From Sphingomonas sp. AP4-R1 (GTDB lineage Bacteria > Pseudomonadota > Alphaproteobacteria > Sphingomonadales > Sphingomonadaceae): 64,000 bases of DNA. The stretch covers positions 5,188,058-5,252,057 of the forward strand of contig NZ_CP053346.1 of NCBI RefSeq assembly GCF_013113735.1. The letters are read 5' to 3'. This document shows, piece after piece, positions 52,887-61,668 of the stretch. Made by a program: the position numbers and the translations under genes. Positions within the stretch are counted from its first letter, which is position 1. Every line of letters begins with the position of its first letter. Under the pieces are notes generated by a model that worked only from the letters and a program-made list of their open reading frames with translations, searched no databases and had not been told where the DNA came from.

Positions 52887-55800
52887 ATGTCCCGCTTCTT
52901 CATCAATCGGCCGATCTTCGCGGTGGTGATCGCCATCGTGCTGATGCTGCTCGGCTCGATCGCGATCACCCAGCTGCCGATCTCGCAATATCCGGCGATC
53001 GCGCCGCCCCAGATCGCGATCAACGCGACCTATCCGGGCGCGGACGCACAGACGCTGGAAAACACGACGACGCAGATCATCGAGCAGCAGCTGAAGGGTA
53101 TCGACAACCTTCGCTACTTCTCGTCGAACTCCAGTTCGGCCGGCACCGTCACGATCACGCTGACGTTCGAGCAGGGCACCAACGCTGACATCGCGCAGGT
53201 GCAGGTGCAGAACAAGCTGCAGGCGGCCACCCCGCTCCTGCCGCAGGAAGTGCAGCAGCAGGGCATCCGCGTGGTGAAGGCCACGCAGAACTTCCTGATC
53301 TTCGTCGGCCTCTATTCCGATAATCCGAAGCTGCACGACAGCGACGATCTGAGCGACTTCGTCGTCTCCAAGATCCAGGATCCGGTCAGCCGCATCAACG
53401 GCGTGGGCGACACGCAGGTGTTCGGCAGCCAATATGCGATGCGGATCTGGGTCGATCCGCTGAAGCTGCAGACCTACGGCCTGACGATGACCGACGTGTC
53501 TTCGGCGGTCACCGCGCAGAACGCGCAGGTCTCGGCAGGCCAGCTGGGCCAGGCGCCCGCGCCGGCCACGCAGATGCTGAACGCGACCGTGACGGTCTCG
53601 TCGCGGCTGCAGACCGCCGAGGAATTCGGCGCGGTTCGCCTGAAGACCAACCCCGACGGTTCGGTCGTCCGCATTCGCGACGTGGCGCGCGTCCATATCG
53701 GCGCGGAGACGTTCGGCTTCGAGGGCAAGTGGAACGGCCTGCCCGCCTCGGGCATCGCGATCAAGCCCGCCGCCGGCGCCAACGCGCTGGACACGGTGGC
53801 GCTCGTCAAGGAGCGCGTGAACGAGATCGCCAAGCAGTTCCCGTCCGACATCCACGTCATCTACCCGTACGACACCACGCCGTTCGTGCGCCTCTCGATC
53901 AAGCAGGTCGTGGAGACGCTGGTCGAGGCGGTCGTGCTCGTCTTCCTCGTCATGTTCCTGTTCCTGCAGAACTGGCGCGCGACGTTGATCCCGACGATCG
54001 CGGTGCCGGTGGTGCTGCTCGGCACGTTCGCGGTGTTGCAGGTGGCCGGCTATTCCATCAACGTGCTGACCTTGTTCGGCATGGTGCTGGCGATCGGCCT
54101 GCTGGTGGACGACGCGATCGTGGTGGTCGAGAATGTCGAGCGCCTGATCCAGACCGAGCATCTGTCGCCGCGCGATGCCGCGCTGAAATCGATGGACGAG
54201 ATCACCAGCGCGCTGGTCGGCATCGCCCTCGTCCTGTCGGCCGTGTTCCTGCCGATGGCGTTCTTCGGCGGATCGACCGGCGTGATCTATCGCCAGTTCT
54301 CGATCACGATCGTCTCGGCGATGGCGCTGTCCGTGATGGTCGCCTTGATCCTCACGCCCGCGCTCTGCGCGCTGATCCTGCCCAAGCATGATCCGGAGAA
54401 GAACAAGAATCCGGGGCTGCTCGGCCGCTTCTTCAACGGCTTCAATTATTATTTCGATCGCGGCCAGGAGCGCTACGAAAAGGGTGTCCGCTCGACGGCG
54501 TCGCGCTGGGGCCGTTCGCTGATCGCCTATGCGCTGATCGTCGTGGGCATGGCCTTCCTGTTCACGCGCCTGCCGACCGGCTTCCTGCCCGACGAGGATC
54601 AGGGTGTCGCGATCGCGCTGGCCCAGCTTCCCGCCGGCGCCACCAAGGCGCGCACGGACGAGGCGCTGGCCCACGCCCGCGATTACTTCCTGAAGAACGA
54701 CAAGGACGCCATCCAGGGCGTCTATACGATCAGCGGCTTCTCCTTCTCCGGTCAGGGCCAGAATGCCGGCATCATCTTCATCCCGCTGAAGCAGTGGGAG
54801 GAACGGCCGGGTGCCAAGAACCGCGCGCAGGCGATCGTCGGCCGTGCCATGGGCGATTTCTCGCAATGGCATGACGGCCTGATCTTCGCGATCATTCCCC
54901 CGTCCGTTCAGGAACTGGGCAATGCGACCGGCTTCGACATGCAGCTCGTCGACGAGACCGGCATCGGGCATGAGAAGTTGCGCGCCGCGCGCAATCAGCT
55001 GCTCGGCATGACCGCGACCGACAAGCGCGTGGCGGGCGTGCGCCCGAACGACCTGGATGACGCGCCGCAGCTGAAGATCGACGTCGATCAGGACAAGGCG
55101 GCCGCGCTCGGCCTCTCGCTGGCGGACGTGAACAGCACGATCTCCACCGCGTGGGGCGGCAGCTACATCAACGACTTCATCGACCGTGGTCGCGTGAAGC
55201 GCGTCTATGTGCAGGCCGACGAGCCGTTCCGCATGAAGCCCGAGGATCTGGCCGACTTCTACGTGCGCGGCACGAACGGCCAGATGGCGCCTTACTCCGC
55301 CTTCTCGACGCTGAGTTGGTCGAACGCGCCGGTCGCGCTCAACCGCTATAACGGCCAGCCGTCGATGGAAATCCTCGGCACCCCCGCGCCCGGCGGAAGC
55401 TCCGGCACGGCGCTCAGGGCGATGGAGGAGATGCAGGCCAAGCTGCTGCCCGGCACGAAGCTGGAATGGACCGGCCTGTCCTATGAGGAGCAATTGTCCG
55501 GCGGACAGGCTCCGGCGCTCTATGCCCTGTCGCTGGTCGTGGTGTTCCTGTGTCTCGCGGCACTCTACGAAAGCTGGTCGGTGCCGATCGCCGTGATGCT
55601 CGTGGTGCCGCTGGGTGTGATCGGCGCGCTGTTCGCGGCGTGGCTCACGGGGCTGAACAACGACATCTATCTGCAGGTGGGCCTCATCACCACGATCGGC
55701 GTGTCCGCGAAGAACGCCATCCTGATCGTCGAATTCGCGGAGGAACGCGTGCAGGCCGGGATGAATACGTTCGATGCGGCGATCGAGGCGGCCAAGCTGC

Positions 55801-56051
55801 GCCTTCGCCCGATCCTGATGACCAGCCTCGCCTTCGTGTTCGGCGTGTTCCCGCTCGCCATCGCCAATGGCGCGGGCGCGGGTGGCCAGAATGCGATCGG
55901 TCGCGCGGTGGTGGGCGGTATGCTCTCCGCCACCGTCTTCGCCATCTTCTTCGTGCCGATGTTCTTCGTGGTGGTGGGCCGGATCTTCCACCACGGCCGC
56001 CAGAAGGGCGAACCGGGCGGCCATGGCCAGCCGGTGGAGCAGGGCGCATGA
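52887..56051 (+). CDS. RND multidrug efflux pump (AcrB/MexB family)
   Basis: The 1054-residue inner-membrane pump starts MSRFFINRPIFAVVIAIVLM and has twelve predicted membrane helices. The proton-relay Asp pair is visible in GLLVDDAIVVVENVERLI, and the second half has the AcrB-like LVVPLGVIGALFAAWLTGL and TTIGVSAKNAILIVEFAEE. It exports hydrophobic drugs by proton exchange. The stop overlaps the start of the channel gene (ATGA). Confidence 0.95.
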   Translation: MSRFFINRPIFAVVIAIVLMLLGSIAITQLPISQYPAIAPPQIAINATYPGADAQTLENTTTQIIEQQLKGIDNLRYFSSNSSSAGTVTITLTFEQGTNADIAQVQVQNKLQAATPLLPQEVQQQGIRVVKATQNFLIFVGLYSDNPKLHDSDDLSDFVVSKIQDPVSRINGVGDTQVFGSQYAMRIWVDPLKLQTYGLTMTDVSSAVTAQNAQVSAGQLGQAPAPATQMLNATVTVSSRLQTAEEFGAVRLKTNPDGSVVRIRDVARVHIGAETFGFEGKWNGLPASGIAIKPAAGANALDTVALVKERVNEIAKQFPSDIHVIYPYDTTPFVRLSIKQVVETLVEAVVLVFLVMFLFLQNWRATLIPTIAVPVVLLGTFAVLQVAGYSINVLTLFGMVLAIGLLVDDAIVVVENVERLIQTEHLSPRDAALKSMDEITSALVGIALVLSAVFLPMAFFGGSTGVIYRQFSITIVSAMALSVMVALILTPALCALILPKHDPEKNKNPGLLGRFFNGFNYYFDRGQERYEKGVRSTASRWGRSLIAYALIVVGMAFLFTRLPTGFLPDEDQGVAIALAQLPAGATKARTDEALAHARDYFLKNDKDAIQGVYTISGFSFSGQGQNAGIIFIPLKQWEERPGAKNRAQAIVGRAMGDFSQWHDGLIFAIIPPSVQELGNATGFDMQLVDETGIGHEKLRAARNQLLGMTATDKRVAGVRPNDLDDAPQLKIDVDQDKAAALGLSLADVNSTISTAWGGSYINDFIDRGRVKRVYVQADEPFRMKPEDLADFYVRGTNGQMAPYSAFSTLSWSNAPVALNRYNGQPSMEILGTPAPGGSSGTALRAMEEMQAKLLPGTKLEWTGLSYEEQLSGGQAPALYALSLVVVFLCLAALYESWSVPIAVMLVVPLGVIGALFAAWLTGLNNDIYLQVGLITTIGVSAKNAILIVEFAEERVQAGMNTFDAAIEAAKLRLRPILMTSLAFVFGVFPLAIANGAGAGGQNAIGRAVVGGMLSATVFAIFFVPMFFVVVGRIFHHGRQKGEPGGHGQPVEQGA

Positions 56052-57499
56052 TGCGGCTCCGCTCCCTCACCGCCCTCCCCCTGCTCGCGCTCGCGTTGGC
56101 AGGGTGCGACATGGCCCCGAAGCATGTCCGCCCGGCCGGCGCCGTGCCGACCGAGCTGCCGCAGGGTGGCGCCTATCCGGCGGCGGCCGCCGGAACGGTC
56201 GATCCGACCACGCTGAGCTGGCGCGACTTCTTCGTCGACGACAAGCTCCGCCAGGTGATCGCGCTCGGCCTCGAGAATAATCGCGACCTGCGGATCGCCG
56301 TCGGCAATGTGGCGCAGGCACGCGCGCAATATCGCGTGCAGCGCGCCGATCTGCTCCCCACGCTGAACGGCACCGGATCGGCCACCTACACGAACAACCT
56401 CGCCTCCTTTGGCGGGACCGGGACGGGCAGCGGTGGTGTCGGCGGCGGAACCGCCGTTACCAGCTCGAGCACGATCAAGATCTACCAGGCCAATGTCGGC
56501 CTCTCGCAGTTCGAGATCGATCTGTTCGGCCGCGTGCGCAACCTGACCAAGGCCGCGTTCGAGCAATATATGGCGTCCGAGGAAGGCCAGCGCGCCACGC
56601 GCATCTCGCTGATCGGCGAGATCGCGACGGCCTATGTCACGCTGGCGGCTGATCAGGATCAGATGAAGATCGCGCAGCAGACGCTGCAGAGCTTCGAGGA
56701 GTCGCTGAAGCTGACGACCGCGCAGTTCAAGATCGGCACCGCCTCCGAACTGGAGTCGCGGCAGGCCGAGACGAACTATGAGGGCGCGAAGAACGATCTG
56801 GCCGCGCTCCGCGCGCAGATCGCACAGGACCAGAATGCGCTGAACCTGCTCGCCGGCACCACCGTGCCCGCCGAGCTGCTGCCGCAGGAGCTGGGCGATC
56901 ACGCCTTCACGATCAGCGATCTGCCGGCGGGCCTTTCGTCCGAGATCCTCCAGCGCCGACCGGACGTGCTGCAGGCCGAGCATCAGCTGAAGGCGCAGGA
57001 CGCCAATATCGGCGCGGCGCGCGCGGCCTTCTTCCCGAAGCTGTCGCTCACCGCCTCGCTCGGCACGATCGCCCCGGCGCTGTCGAACCTGTTCGACAGC
57101 GGCACCAAGGCCTGGACGGTCGCCCCCTCGGCCGTGCTGCCCATCTTCGATTTCGGCCGCAACGCCGCCAATCTGCGCTACGCCAAGGCGAGCCAGCAGA
57201 TGGCCGTGTCGACCTATGAGAAGACGCTGCAGACCGCGTTCCGCGAAGTGGCCGATGCTTTGGCGCAGCGCGGCACGATCGACGACCAGCTCGGCGCGCG
57301 CACGCGACGGGCGGAGGCGGCGACGGTGGCGGCGAAACTGGCCGATGCGCGCTATCGCGCGGGGGTCGATTCGTTCCTGACGTCGCTGGATTCGCAGCGC
57401 ACCTCCTATGCGGCGAACCTCGATCTCACCACGACGCGCCTTACGCGGGCGACCAACCTGGTGACGCTGTACCGGACTTTGGGCGGCGGACTTAACTAA
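56048..57499 (+). CDS. RND outer-membrane channel lipoprotein (OprM/TtgC family)
   Basis: The 483-residue protein has a lipoprotein signal (LPLLALALAGCDMAPKHV), a TolC-like repeat (RDFFVDDKLRQVIALGLENN, FEIDLFGRVRNLTKAAFEQY) and a second repeat (LQRRPDVLQAEHQLKAQDAN, SAVLPIFDFGRNAANLRYAK). It completes the tripartite RND pump and is coupled to the pump gene. A Gly-rich loop of unusual length (GTGTGSGGVGGGTAVTSSST) lies near residue 120-140. Confidence 0.94.
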   Translation: MMRLRSLTALPLLALALAGCDMAPKHVRPAGAVPTELPQGGAYPAAAAGTVDPTTLSWRDFFVDDKLRQVIALGLENNRDLRIAVGNVAQARAQYRVQRADLLPTLNGTGSATYTNNLASFGGTGTGSGGVGGGTAVTSSSTIKIYQANVGLSQFEIDLFGRVRNLTKAAFEQYMASEEGQRATRISLIGEIATAYVTLAADQDQMKIAQQTLQSFEESLKLTTAQFKIGTASELESRQAETNYEGAKNDLAALRAQIAQDQNALNLLAGTTVPAELLPQELGDHAFTISDLPAGLSSEILQRRPDVLQAEHQLKAQDANIGAARAAFFPKLSLTASLGTIAPALSNLFDSGTKAWTVAPSAVLPIFDFGRNAANLRYAKASQQMAVSTYEKTLQTAFREVADALAQRGTIDDQLGARTRRAEAATVAAKLADARYRAGVDSFLTSLDSQRTSYAANLDLTTTRLTRATNLVTLYRTLGGGLN

Positions 57500-57551
57500 C
57501 ACTTGCAGTCCGGCGGAACTGGAATAAGCTCTTCCGAAAATGGAGAGTGAA

Positions 57552-57818
57552 ATGTCCTTACTCACCAGTTCCGCCGACGAACCCGCCGACAAAAGCATCG
57601 TCATCCTGCAGAGTCTCATCTGCCTTCTTCGCGAGCGCAACATACTTTCCCGCGCCGACATCGAAGAATTGTGCGAAAAGGTGCAGGCGCGCGCCGCTCA
57701 ACATGAGCTGGACCCGATCCCCTGCCGCGACCGGGAAGCGACCGAGGCGGCGACGATCATCTCCAGCCTCTCCGACTATATCGGCCGTCGCTACGGCGGG
57801 AAGCATCGCCGCTATTGA
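57552..57818 (+). CDS. Small hypothetical protein
   Basis: The 88-residue protein begins MSLLTSSADEPADKSIVILQ and contains SLICLLRERNILSRADIEEL. It is helical and acidic, with Cys residues in LICLL and ELCEK. A GGAG site lies nine bases before ATG 57552. A short in-frame extension to 57540 is less likely. No family is known to me. It follows the RND operon closely but has its own spacing. Confidence 0.6.
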   Translation: MSLLTSSADEPADKSIVILQSLICLLRERNILSRADIEELCEKVQARAAQHELDPIPCRDREATEAATIISSLSDYIGRRYGGKHRRY

Positions 57819-57847
57819 GGCTGCGGCCCGCGGCACCTCCCTGCCCT

Positions 57848-57930
57848 CGTCACCCCGGACTTGATCCGGGGGCGCACTGTATTTTGTGCGGGAGGCAGAA
57901 AGCGGGATCCCGGATCAAGTCCGGATGACG
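57848..57930. repeat. REP-like inverted repeat downstream of the RND operon
   Basis: Arms 57848-57870 and 57909-57930 share CCGGACTTGATCCGGG in inverted form with a 38-base loop. This is a common sphingomonad intergenic repeat type. Confidence 0.7.
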
Positions 57931-57979
57931 TGTCAGAAGTGAGCGTATCGCTCCAATCGCGGACATTCATTCCCGCACA

Positions 57980-58297
57980 TCAAGGGCTCGTCAGCTTCAT
58001 TAGCACGATGCCTGAGAGGATGAGCAACGCCGCTACTAGGCGGGCCGAACTCAAGGTTTCTCCCATAAGAACAATGCCGACCACAAAAGCACCCACCGCG
58101 CCGATGCCGGTCCAAACCGTATAAGCAGTTCCCAGCGGTAACGTGCGCATTGCAACGGCAAGAAGGGCGAAACTCCCAACAAGCGTCACCGCCATGATCG
58201 CAGATGGAAGCGGTCGGGTGAAACCTTCGGACTGTTTCATGGCGGTCGCCCACACGACTTCCAAGAGTCCAGCAATAGATAACATGATCCAAGCCAC
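57980..58297 (-). CDS. sugE: SMR-family guanidinium exporter SugE/Gdx
   Basis: The 105-residue inner-membrane protein has four helices and belongs to the small multidrug resistance family. The conserved Glu is in LSIAGLLEVVWATAMKQSEG, and the SugE/Gdx-type signature is LPLGTAYTVWTGIGAVGAF. Gdx proteins export guanidinium; their genes are often controlled by guanidine riboswitches. The start is GTG 58297, with GGGAGG six bases upstream. A hairpin with ACGG loop lies 18 bases before it, matching half of the guanidine-II (mini-ykkC) pattern. Confidence 0.9.
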   Translation of the reverse strand: MAWIMLSIAGLLEVVWATAMKQSEGFTRPLPSAIMAVTLVGSFALLAVAMRTLPLGTAYTVWTGIGAVGAFVVGIVLMGETLSSARLVAALLILSGIVLMKLTSP

Positions 58298-58314
58298 AGC
58301 AGCCTCCCAGGCTG

Positions 58315-58328
58315 CCGGGCCGTCCCGG
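58315..58328 (-). promoter_or_regulatory. Possible guanidine-II (mini-ykkC) riboswitch hairpin
   Basis: On the minus strand a 5-base-pair stem with an ACGG tetraloop (CCGGG-ACGG-CCCGG) lies just before the Shine-Dalgarno sequence of sugE. The guanidine-II class has two such hairpins with ACGR loops; the first one is not clear here, so the call is tentative. The gene context is right. Confidence 0.45.
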
Positions 58329-58524
58329 TCTTGAACGTCGCTAAGGACACGGGAACGTGGTCGCCGCGCGGGGTAGGTATGAAGAAAGGCGAAGGCGGTC
58401 AACGTCCGCGTCCCCCAAACCCGTCGTCGCGAAGCACGTATCGCCCTGGCAATCCGGTCTTGAGCAAGCGGAACCGGCTACACCCGCTGCGCTTCCAACG
58501 GCGGGCGAAAGAACAGCCCGCGCC

Positions 58525-59409
58525 TCAATCCACCCACTGATCGCGCGTATAGCCCTGCGCCCAGAGCAGGGCCGTCAAATCGCCATGCTCGATCCGGGCG
58601 CCGGCCGCCGCCGCCGTCTTGGGCTTGGCGTGATAGGCGACGCCGAGGCCCGCCATCTGGATCATCGGGATGTCGTTGGCGCCGTCGCCCACCGCCAGCG
58701 TCTCGTGCGGGGCGAGGCCCAGCGCCTCCGCCTCCGCCAGCAGAGTGCGCCGCTTCGTCTCGGCATCCACGATCGGCCGCGACACGCGCCCCGCCAACTG
58801 GCCGCCGTCCATCTCCAGCACGTTGGAGAGCGCGCGATCGAAGCCGATCTCGGCCGCCACGCGATCGGCGAACACGGTGAAGCCGCCCGAGACCAGCACG
58901 CAGCGCGCCCCGTTGGCGCGCATCGTGCGGATCAATGTGGTCGCGCCCGGCATCAGGCGCACGCGCTCCTCATGGCAGCGATCGATCATCGCCCCGTCCA
59001 GCCCCGCGAGCAAAGCCACGCGCGCATCCAGCGCCGCCTCGAAATCCAGTTCGCCGCGCATCGCGCGTTCGGTCACGTCGGCGATCTGCGGCTTGATGCC
59101 CGCATAATCGGCCAGTTCGTCGATGCATTCGATCGTGATCATCGTCGAATCCATGTCCGCCACCAGCAGGCGCTTGGCGCGGCCGGCGCGCGGCTGAACG
59201 ATCACGTCCACGCCCGGCAGCAATCCTTCCAGCGCGGCGCGGCCCGCCCCCGCGTCGATCCGCGCCAGCGGCAGATCGGCGGCAAGGCCTACCTCCAGCC
59301 ACTCCGCCTCGCCGGCTATCCCGCCGACCCCCGCCAGGGCCGCGCGCGCGGTTTCGATTTCGCGGGCTGCCAAGCCCGGTTCCGATGCTATCAGCGTGGC
59401 GATGAGCAA
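58525..59409 (-). CDS. serB: Phosphoserine phosphatase SerB
   Basis: The 294-residue HAD-family enzyme removes phosphate from phosphoserine in serine synthesis. An N-terminal ACT-like domain is followed by [20 protein letters not shown] (catalytic Asp pair), [19 protein letters not shown] and [20 protein letters not shown]. The start is TTG at 59409 with AAGGA six bases upstream, so the 5' end overlaps the divergent miaA start by 8 bases. Confidence 0.93.
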   Translation of the reverse strand: MLIATLIASEPGLAAREIETARAALAGVGGIAGEAEWLEVGLAADLPLARIDAGAGRAALEGLLPGVDVIVQPRAGRAKRLLVADMDSTMITIECIDELADYAGIKPQIADVTERAMRGELDFEAALDARVALLAGLDGAMIDRCHEERVRLMPGATTLIRTMRANGARCVLVSGGFTVFADRVAAEIGFDRALSNVLEMDGGQLAGRVSRPIVDAETKRRTLLAEAEALGLAPHETLAVGDGANDIPMIQMAGLGVAYHAKPKTAAAAGARIEHGDLTALLWAQGYTRDQWVD

Positions 59410-60289
59410 GTCTGATCCTTCCGGCCTTCCACGGGTCGCGCTCATCGCAGGGCCGACCGCGAGCGGCAAGTCGGCTCTCGCGCTGGCGCTGGCCGAGGCC
59501 GAGCGCGGCACGATCATCAATGCCGATGCGAGCCAGGTCTATCGCGACCTCCGCATCCTCACCGCGCGCCCCGCCCCCGAGGACGAGGCCCGCGCCCCTC
59601 ACCTGCTCTACGGCTATCGCGACGGGGCCGAAGCCTGCTCGGCGGCCGACTGGGCGGCGGACGCACGCGCGGCGGTGGAGGCGGTGCTGGCCGAGGGGCG
59701 GCTGCCGATCCTCGTCGGCGGCACGGGCCTCTATCTGCGGACCCTGCTGGACGGCATCGCCCCGATCCCCCCGGTCGATCCCGATATCCGCGAGGCGGTG
59801 CGCGCGATGGACGCCGCCACGGCGCACGCCGCCCTCTCCCGTGAGGATGCCGCCGCCGCCGCCACGCTCAATCCCGGCGACACCACCCGCAACCAGCGCG
59901 CGCTGGAGGTGATCCGCAGCAGCGGCCGATCGATCCTCGCCTGGCGCGCGGAACGGGAAGGCGGGATCGGCGGGAGGGTCCGCGCGGAGGTCCGCATCGT
60001 CGATCCTCCGGTCGATCTGCTCTACGCCCGCTGCGACGCGCGGGTGGAGACGATGCTCGCCAGCGGCGCGATCGACGAGGTGAAGGCTCTCGCCGCGCGC
60101 CATCTCGATCCCGCCTTGCCGATCATGCGCGCGATCGGCGTGCAGCCGATCCTGGACCATCTCGCGGGCGCCGCGGACGCCGCGCAGACGATCGAAACCA
60201 TCCGCCAGCAGACCCGCAATTATGCCAAGCGGCAGCGCACCTGGTTCCGCAATCAACGTATCGGATCCGAAACTAGCCCGCAAATCTAA
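59402..60289 (+). CDS. miaA: tRNA dimethylallyltransferase MiaA
   Basis: The 295-residue enzyme modifies A37 of tRNAs that read UNN codons, using dimethylallyl diphosphate. The P-loop is [15 protein letters not shown], then [37 protein letters not shown] and [13 protein letters not shown] at the C-terminal end. The start is ATG 59402; a GTG at 59396 is possible. The start overlaps the start of serB on the opposite strand. Confidence 0.94.
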   Translation: MSKSDPSGLPRVALIAGPTASGKSALALALAEAERGTIINADASQVYRDLRILTARPAPEDEARAPHLLYGYRDGAEACSAADWAADARAAVEAVLAEGRLPILVGGTGLYLRTLLDGIAPIPPVDPDIREAVRAMDAATAHAALSREDAAAAATLNPGDTTRNQRALEVIRSSGRSILAWRAEREGGIGGRVRAEVRIVDPPVDLLYARCDARVETMLASGAIDEVKALAARHLDPALPIMRAIGVQPILDHLAGAADAAQTIETIRQQTRNYAKRQRTWFRNQRIGSETSPQI

Positions 60290-60404
60290 GATTTTTTTGG
60301 CGTTCGTAACGAAACATCAACGATTCCGATTTACATGTTGTAAGGCACTCGGCCTCACCTTATGGATCGCCCCCGAAATGAAGCCGGGTGGGCTGGAGTC
60401 TCTG

Positions 60405-61469
60405 ATGCGTAAGTCGATCACTGTTGCCGCGCTGCTGGGCGCGCTCGCTTTTTCTGCGCCCGCGATGGCGACCAGCGATCCCGCCGCCGCGATCAACGAA
60501 CTGAAGGCTCTGAACGTCATCACGTTCCGCGATCTCAATGTCGCCAGCCAGCATATCGAAGGCAAAGCGTGGGTCGGCGGCAACCAGACCGGCAACATCA
60601 CCGTCACGCAGAAGAGCGGCCCCTACACGTCCAGCACCTACAATTCGCTGACCGTGGGCGGCAATGCCGCGACGTGGACGGCGGAAGGCGGCGCGGGCGG
60701 CAACATCAAGGTGCAGATCGGCGGCAACAGCACCGGCCAGGCCACGATCAACGGCAACGGATCGGTGGAAACCGGCGGCACGTTCAACTCGCAGGCCTTT
60801 AACGCCAATTCGAGCAAGACCGCGACGTCGGGCGTTTCCGGCCTTCAGAGCTCGATCAACGCACAGACCGCCAGCATGGTGAGCGATCTGAAGTCGCTCT
60901 CCACCTATCTGGGCGGCCTCAGCGGCACGGCGATCACCAGCCTCTCGAAGGCGCTCACTTATTCGTCCGGCGCGCAATATGCCGTGTTCACGATGAGCGA
61001 GTCCGTCTTCGAGACGAGCAACGCCAACTTCAACGCGCTGTTCGCGAACATGCCCAGCGACGTGATCACGGTGATCAACGTCTCCGGCCTCGATCTCGAC
61101 GTGGGCGGCGGCTCGAACTTCAACAGCTTCACCGGCTATCAGAACGTGATCTGGAACTTCACGCAGGCGACCACGCTCGACGTGGGCAACTGGTATGGCA
61201 CGATCCTGTCGCCTTATGCGACGCTGACCCAGTCGTCCGGCGGCAACATCACGGGCACGGTCGTGGCCGACACGTTCAACATGAACGGCGAAGTCCACGT
61301 CTCCACCTTCCAGGGCAGCGCCGCCAATACGCAGGCCCTGCTCGCCAGTTCGGTCCCCGCCGCCGTTCCGGAAGCGGAAACCTGGGTGATGATGGTGCTG
61401 GGCTTCGGCTTCGTCGGCGCGGCGCTCCGCTCCGTGCGCCGCAGGGGAAGCATGTCGCTGGTCCGCTGA
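60405..61469 (+). CDS. Choice-of-anchor A domain protein with PEP-CTERM tail
   Basis: The 354-residue protein has a signal peptide (SITVAALLGALAFSAPAMA), a Gly/Asn/Ser-rich domain of the choice-of-anchor A type (FRDLNVASQHIEGKAWVGGN, YQNVIWNFTQATTLDVGNWY and GTILSPYATLTQSSGGNITG) and a C-terminal sorting signal (VPEAETWVMMVLGFGFVGAA, then basic RRR). It is exported and processed by an exosortase-type system. GGAG precedes the start. A hairpin terminator follows. Confidence 0.9.
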   Translation: MRKSITVAALLGALAFSAPAMATSDPAAAINELKALNVITFRDLNVASQHIEGKAWVGGNQTGNITVTQKSGPYTSSTYNSLTVGGNAATWTAEGGAGGNIKVQIGGNSTGQATINGNGSVETGGTFNSQAFNANSSKTATSGVSGLQSSINAQTASMVSDLKSLSTYLGGLSGTAITSLSKALTYSSGAQYAVFTMSESVFETSNANFNALFANMPSDVITVINVSGLDLDVGGGSNFNSFTGYQNVIWNFTQATTLDVGNWYGTILSPYATLTQSSGGNITGTVVADTFNMNGEVHVSTFQGSAANTQALLASSVPAAVPEAETWVMMVLGFGFVGAALRSVRRRGSMSLVR

Positions 61470-61494
61470 CCGGCGAGTCCCGATCCGAATGCGG

Positions 61495-61527
61495 AGGCCG
61501 CCTTCCCACCGGGAGGCGGCCTTTTTC
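61495..61527 (+). terminator. Rho-independent terminator
   Basis: AGGCCGCC and GGCGGCCT arms form an 8-base-pair stem, followed by a CTTTTTC tract. It ends the anchor-A transcript. Confidence 0.85.
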
Positions 61528-61604
61528 TTGTCCGCAGAACCCTCAATGCGTATTAAAATTTCACACAGACGGGATCATTTGGCATTTTTATTGCCCAACG
61601 AGGT

Positions 61605-61633
61605 TTGACAGCGCAATTCATGCGCTCTAGGGG
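61605..61633 (+). promoter_or_regulatory. Candidate promoter of ilvB
   Basis: TTGACA (61605-61610) is followed at 17 bases by a weak -10 (TAGGGG). It lies 36 bases before the ilvB start. No leader peptide rich in Leu/Val/Ile codons is visible. Confidence 0.5.
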
Positions 61634-61668
61634 CAGCACCTCTTCCTGAGACTGGGATTCGGAAAGCC

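Noticed and set aside
51678..56024. Very long open frame on the minus strand (about 1,450 codons)
   Set aside because: It is antisense to the RND adaptor and pump genes, which have clear motifs. The translation is His/Arg/Asp-rich without domains, as expected for antisense of GC-rich genes.
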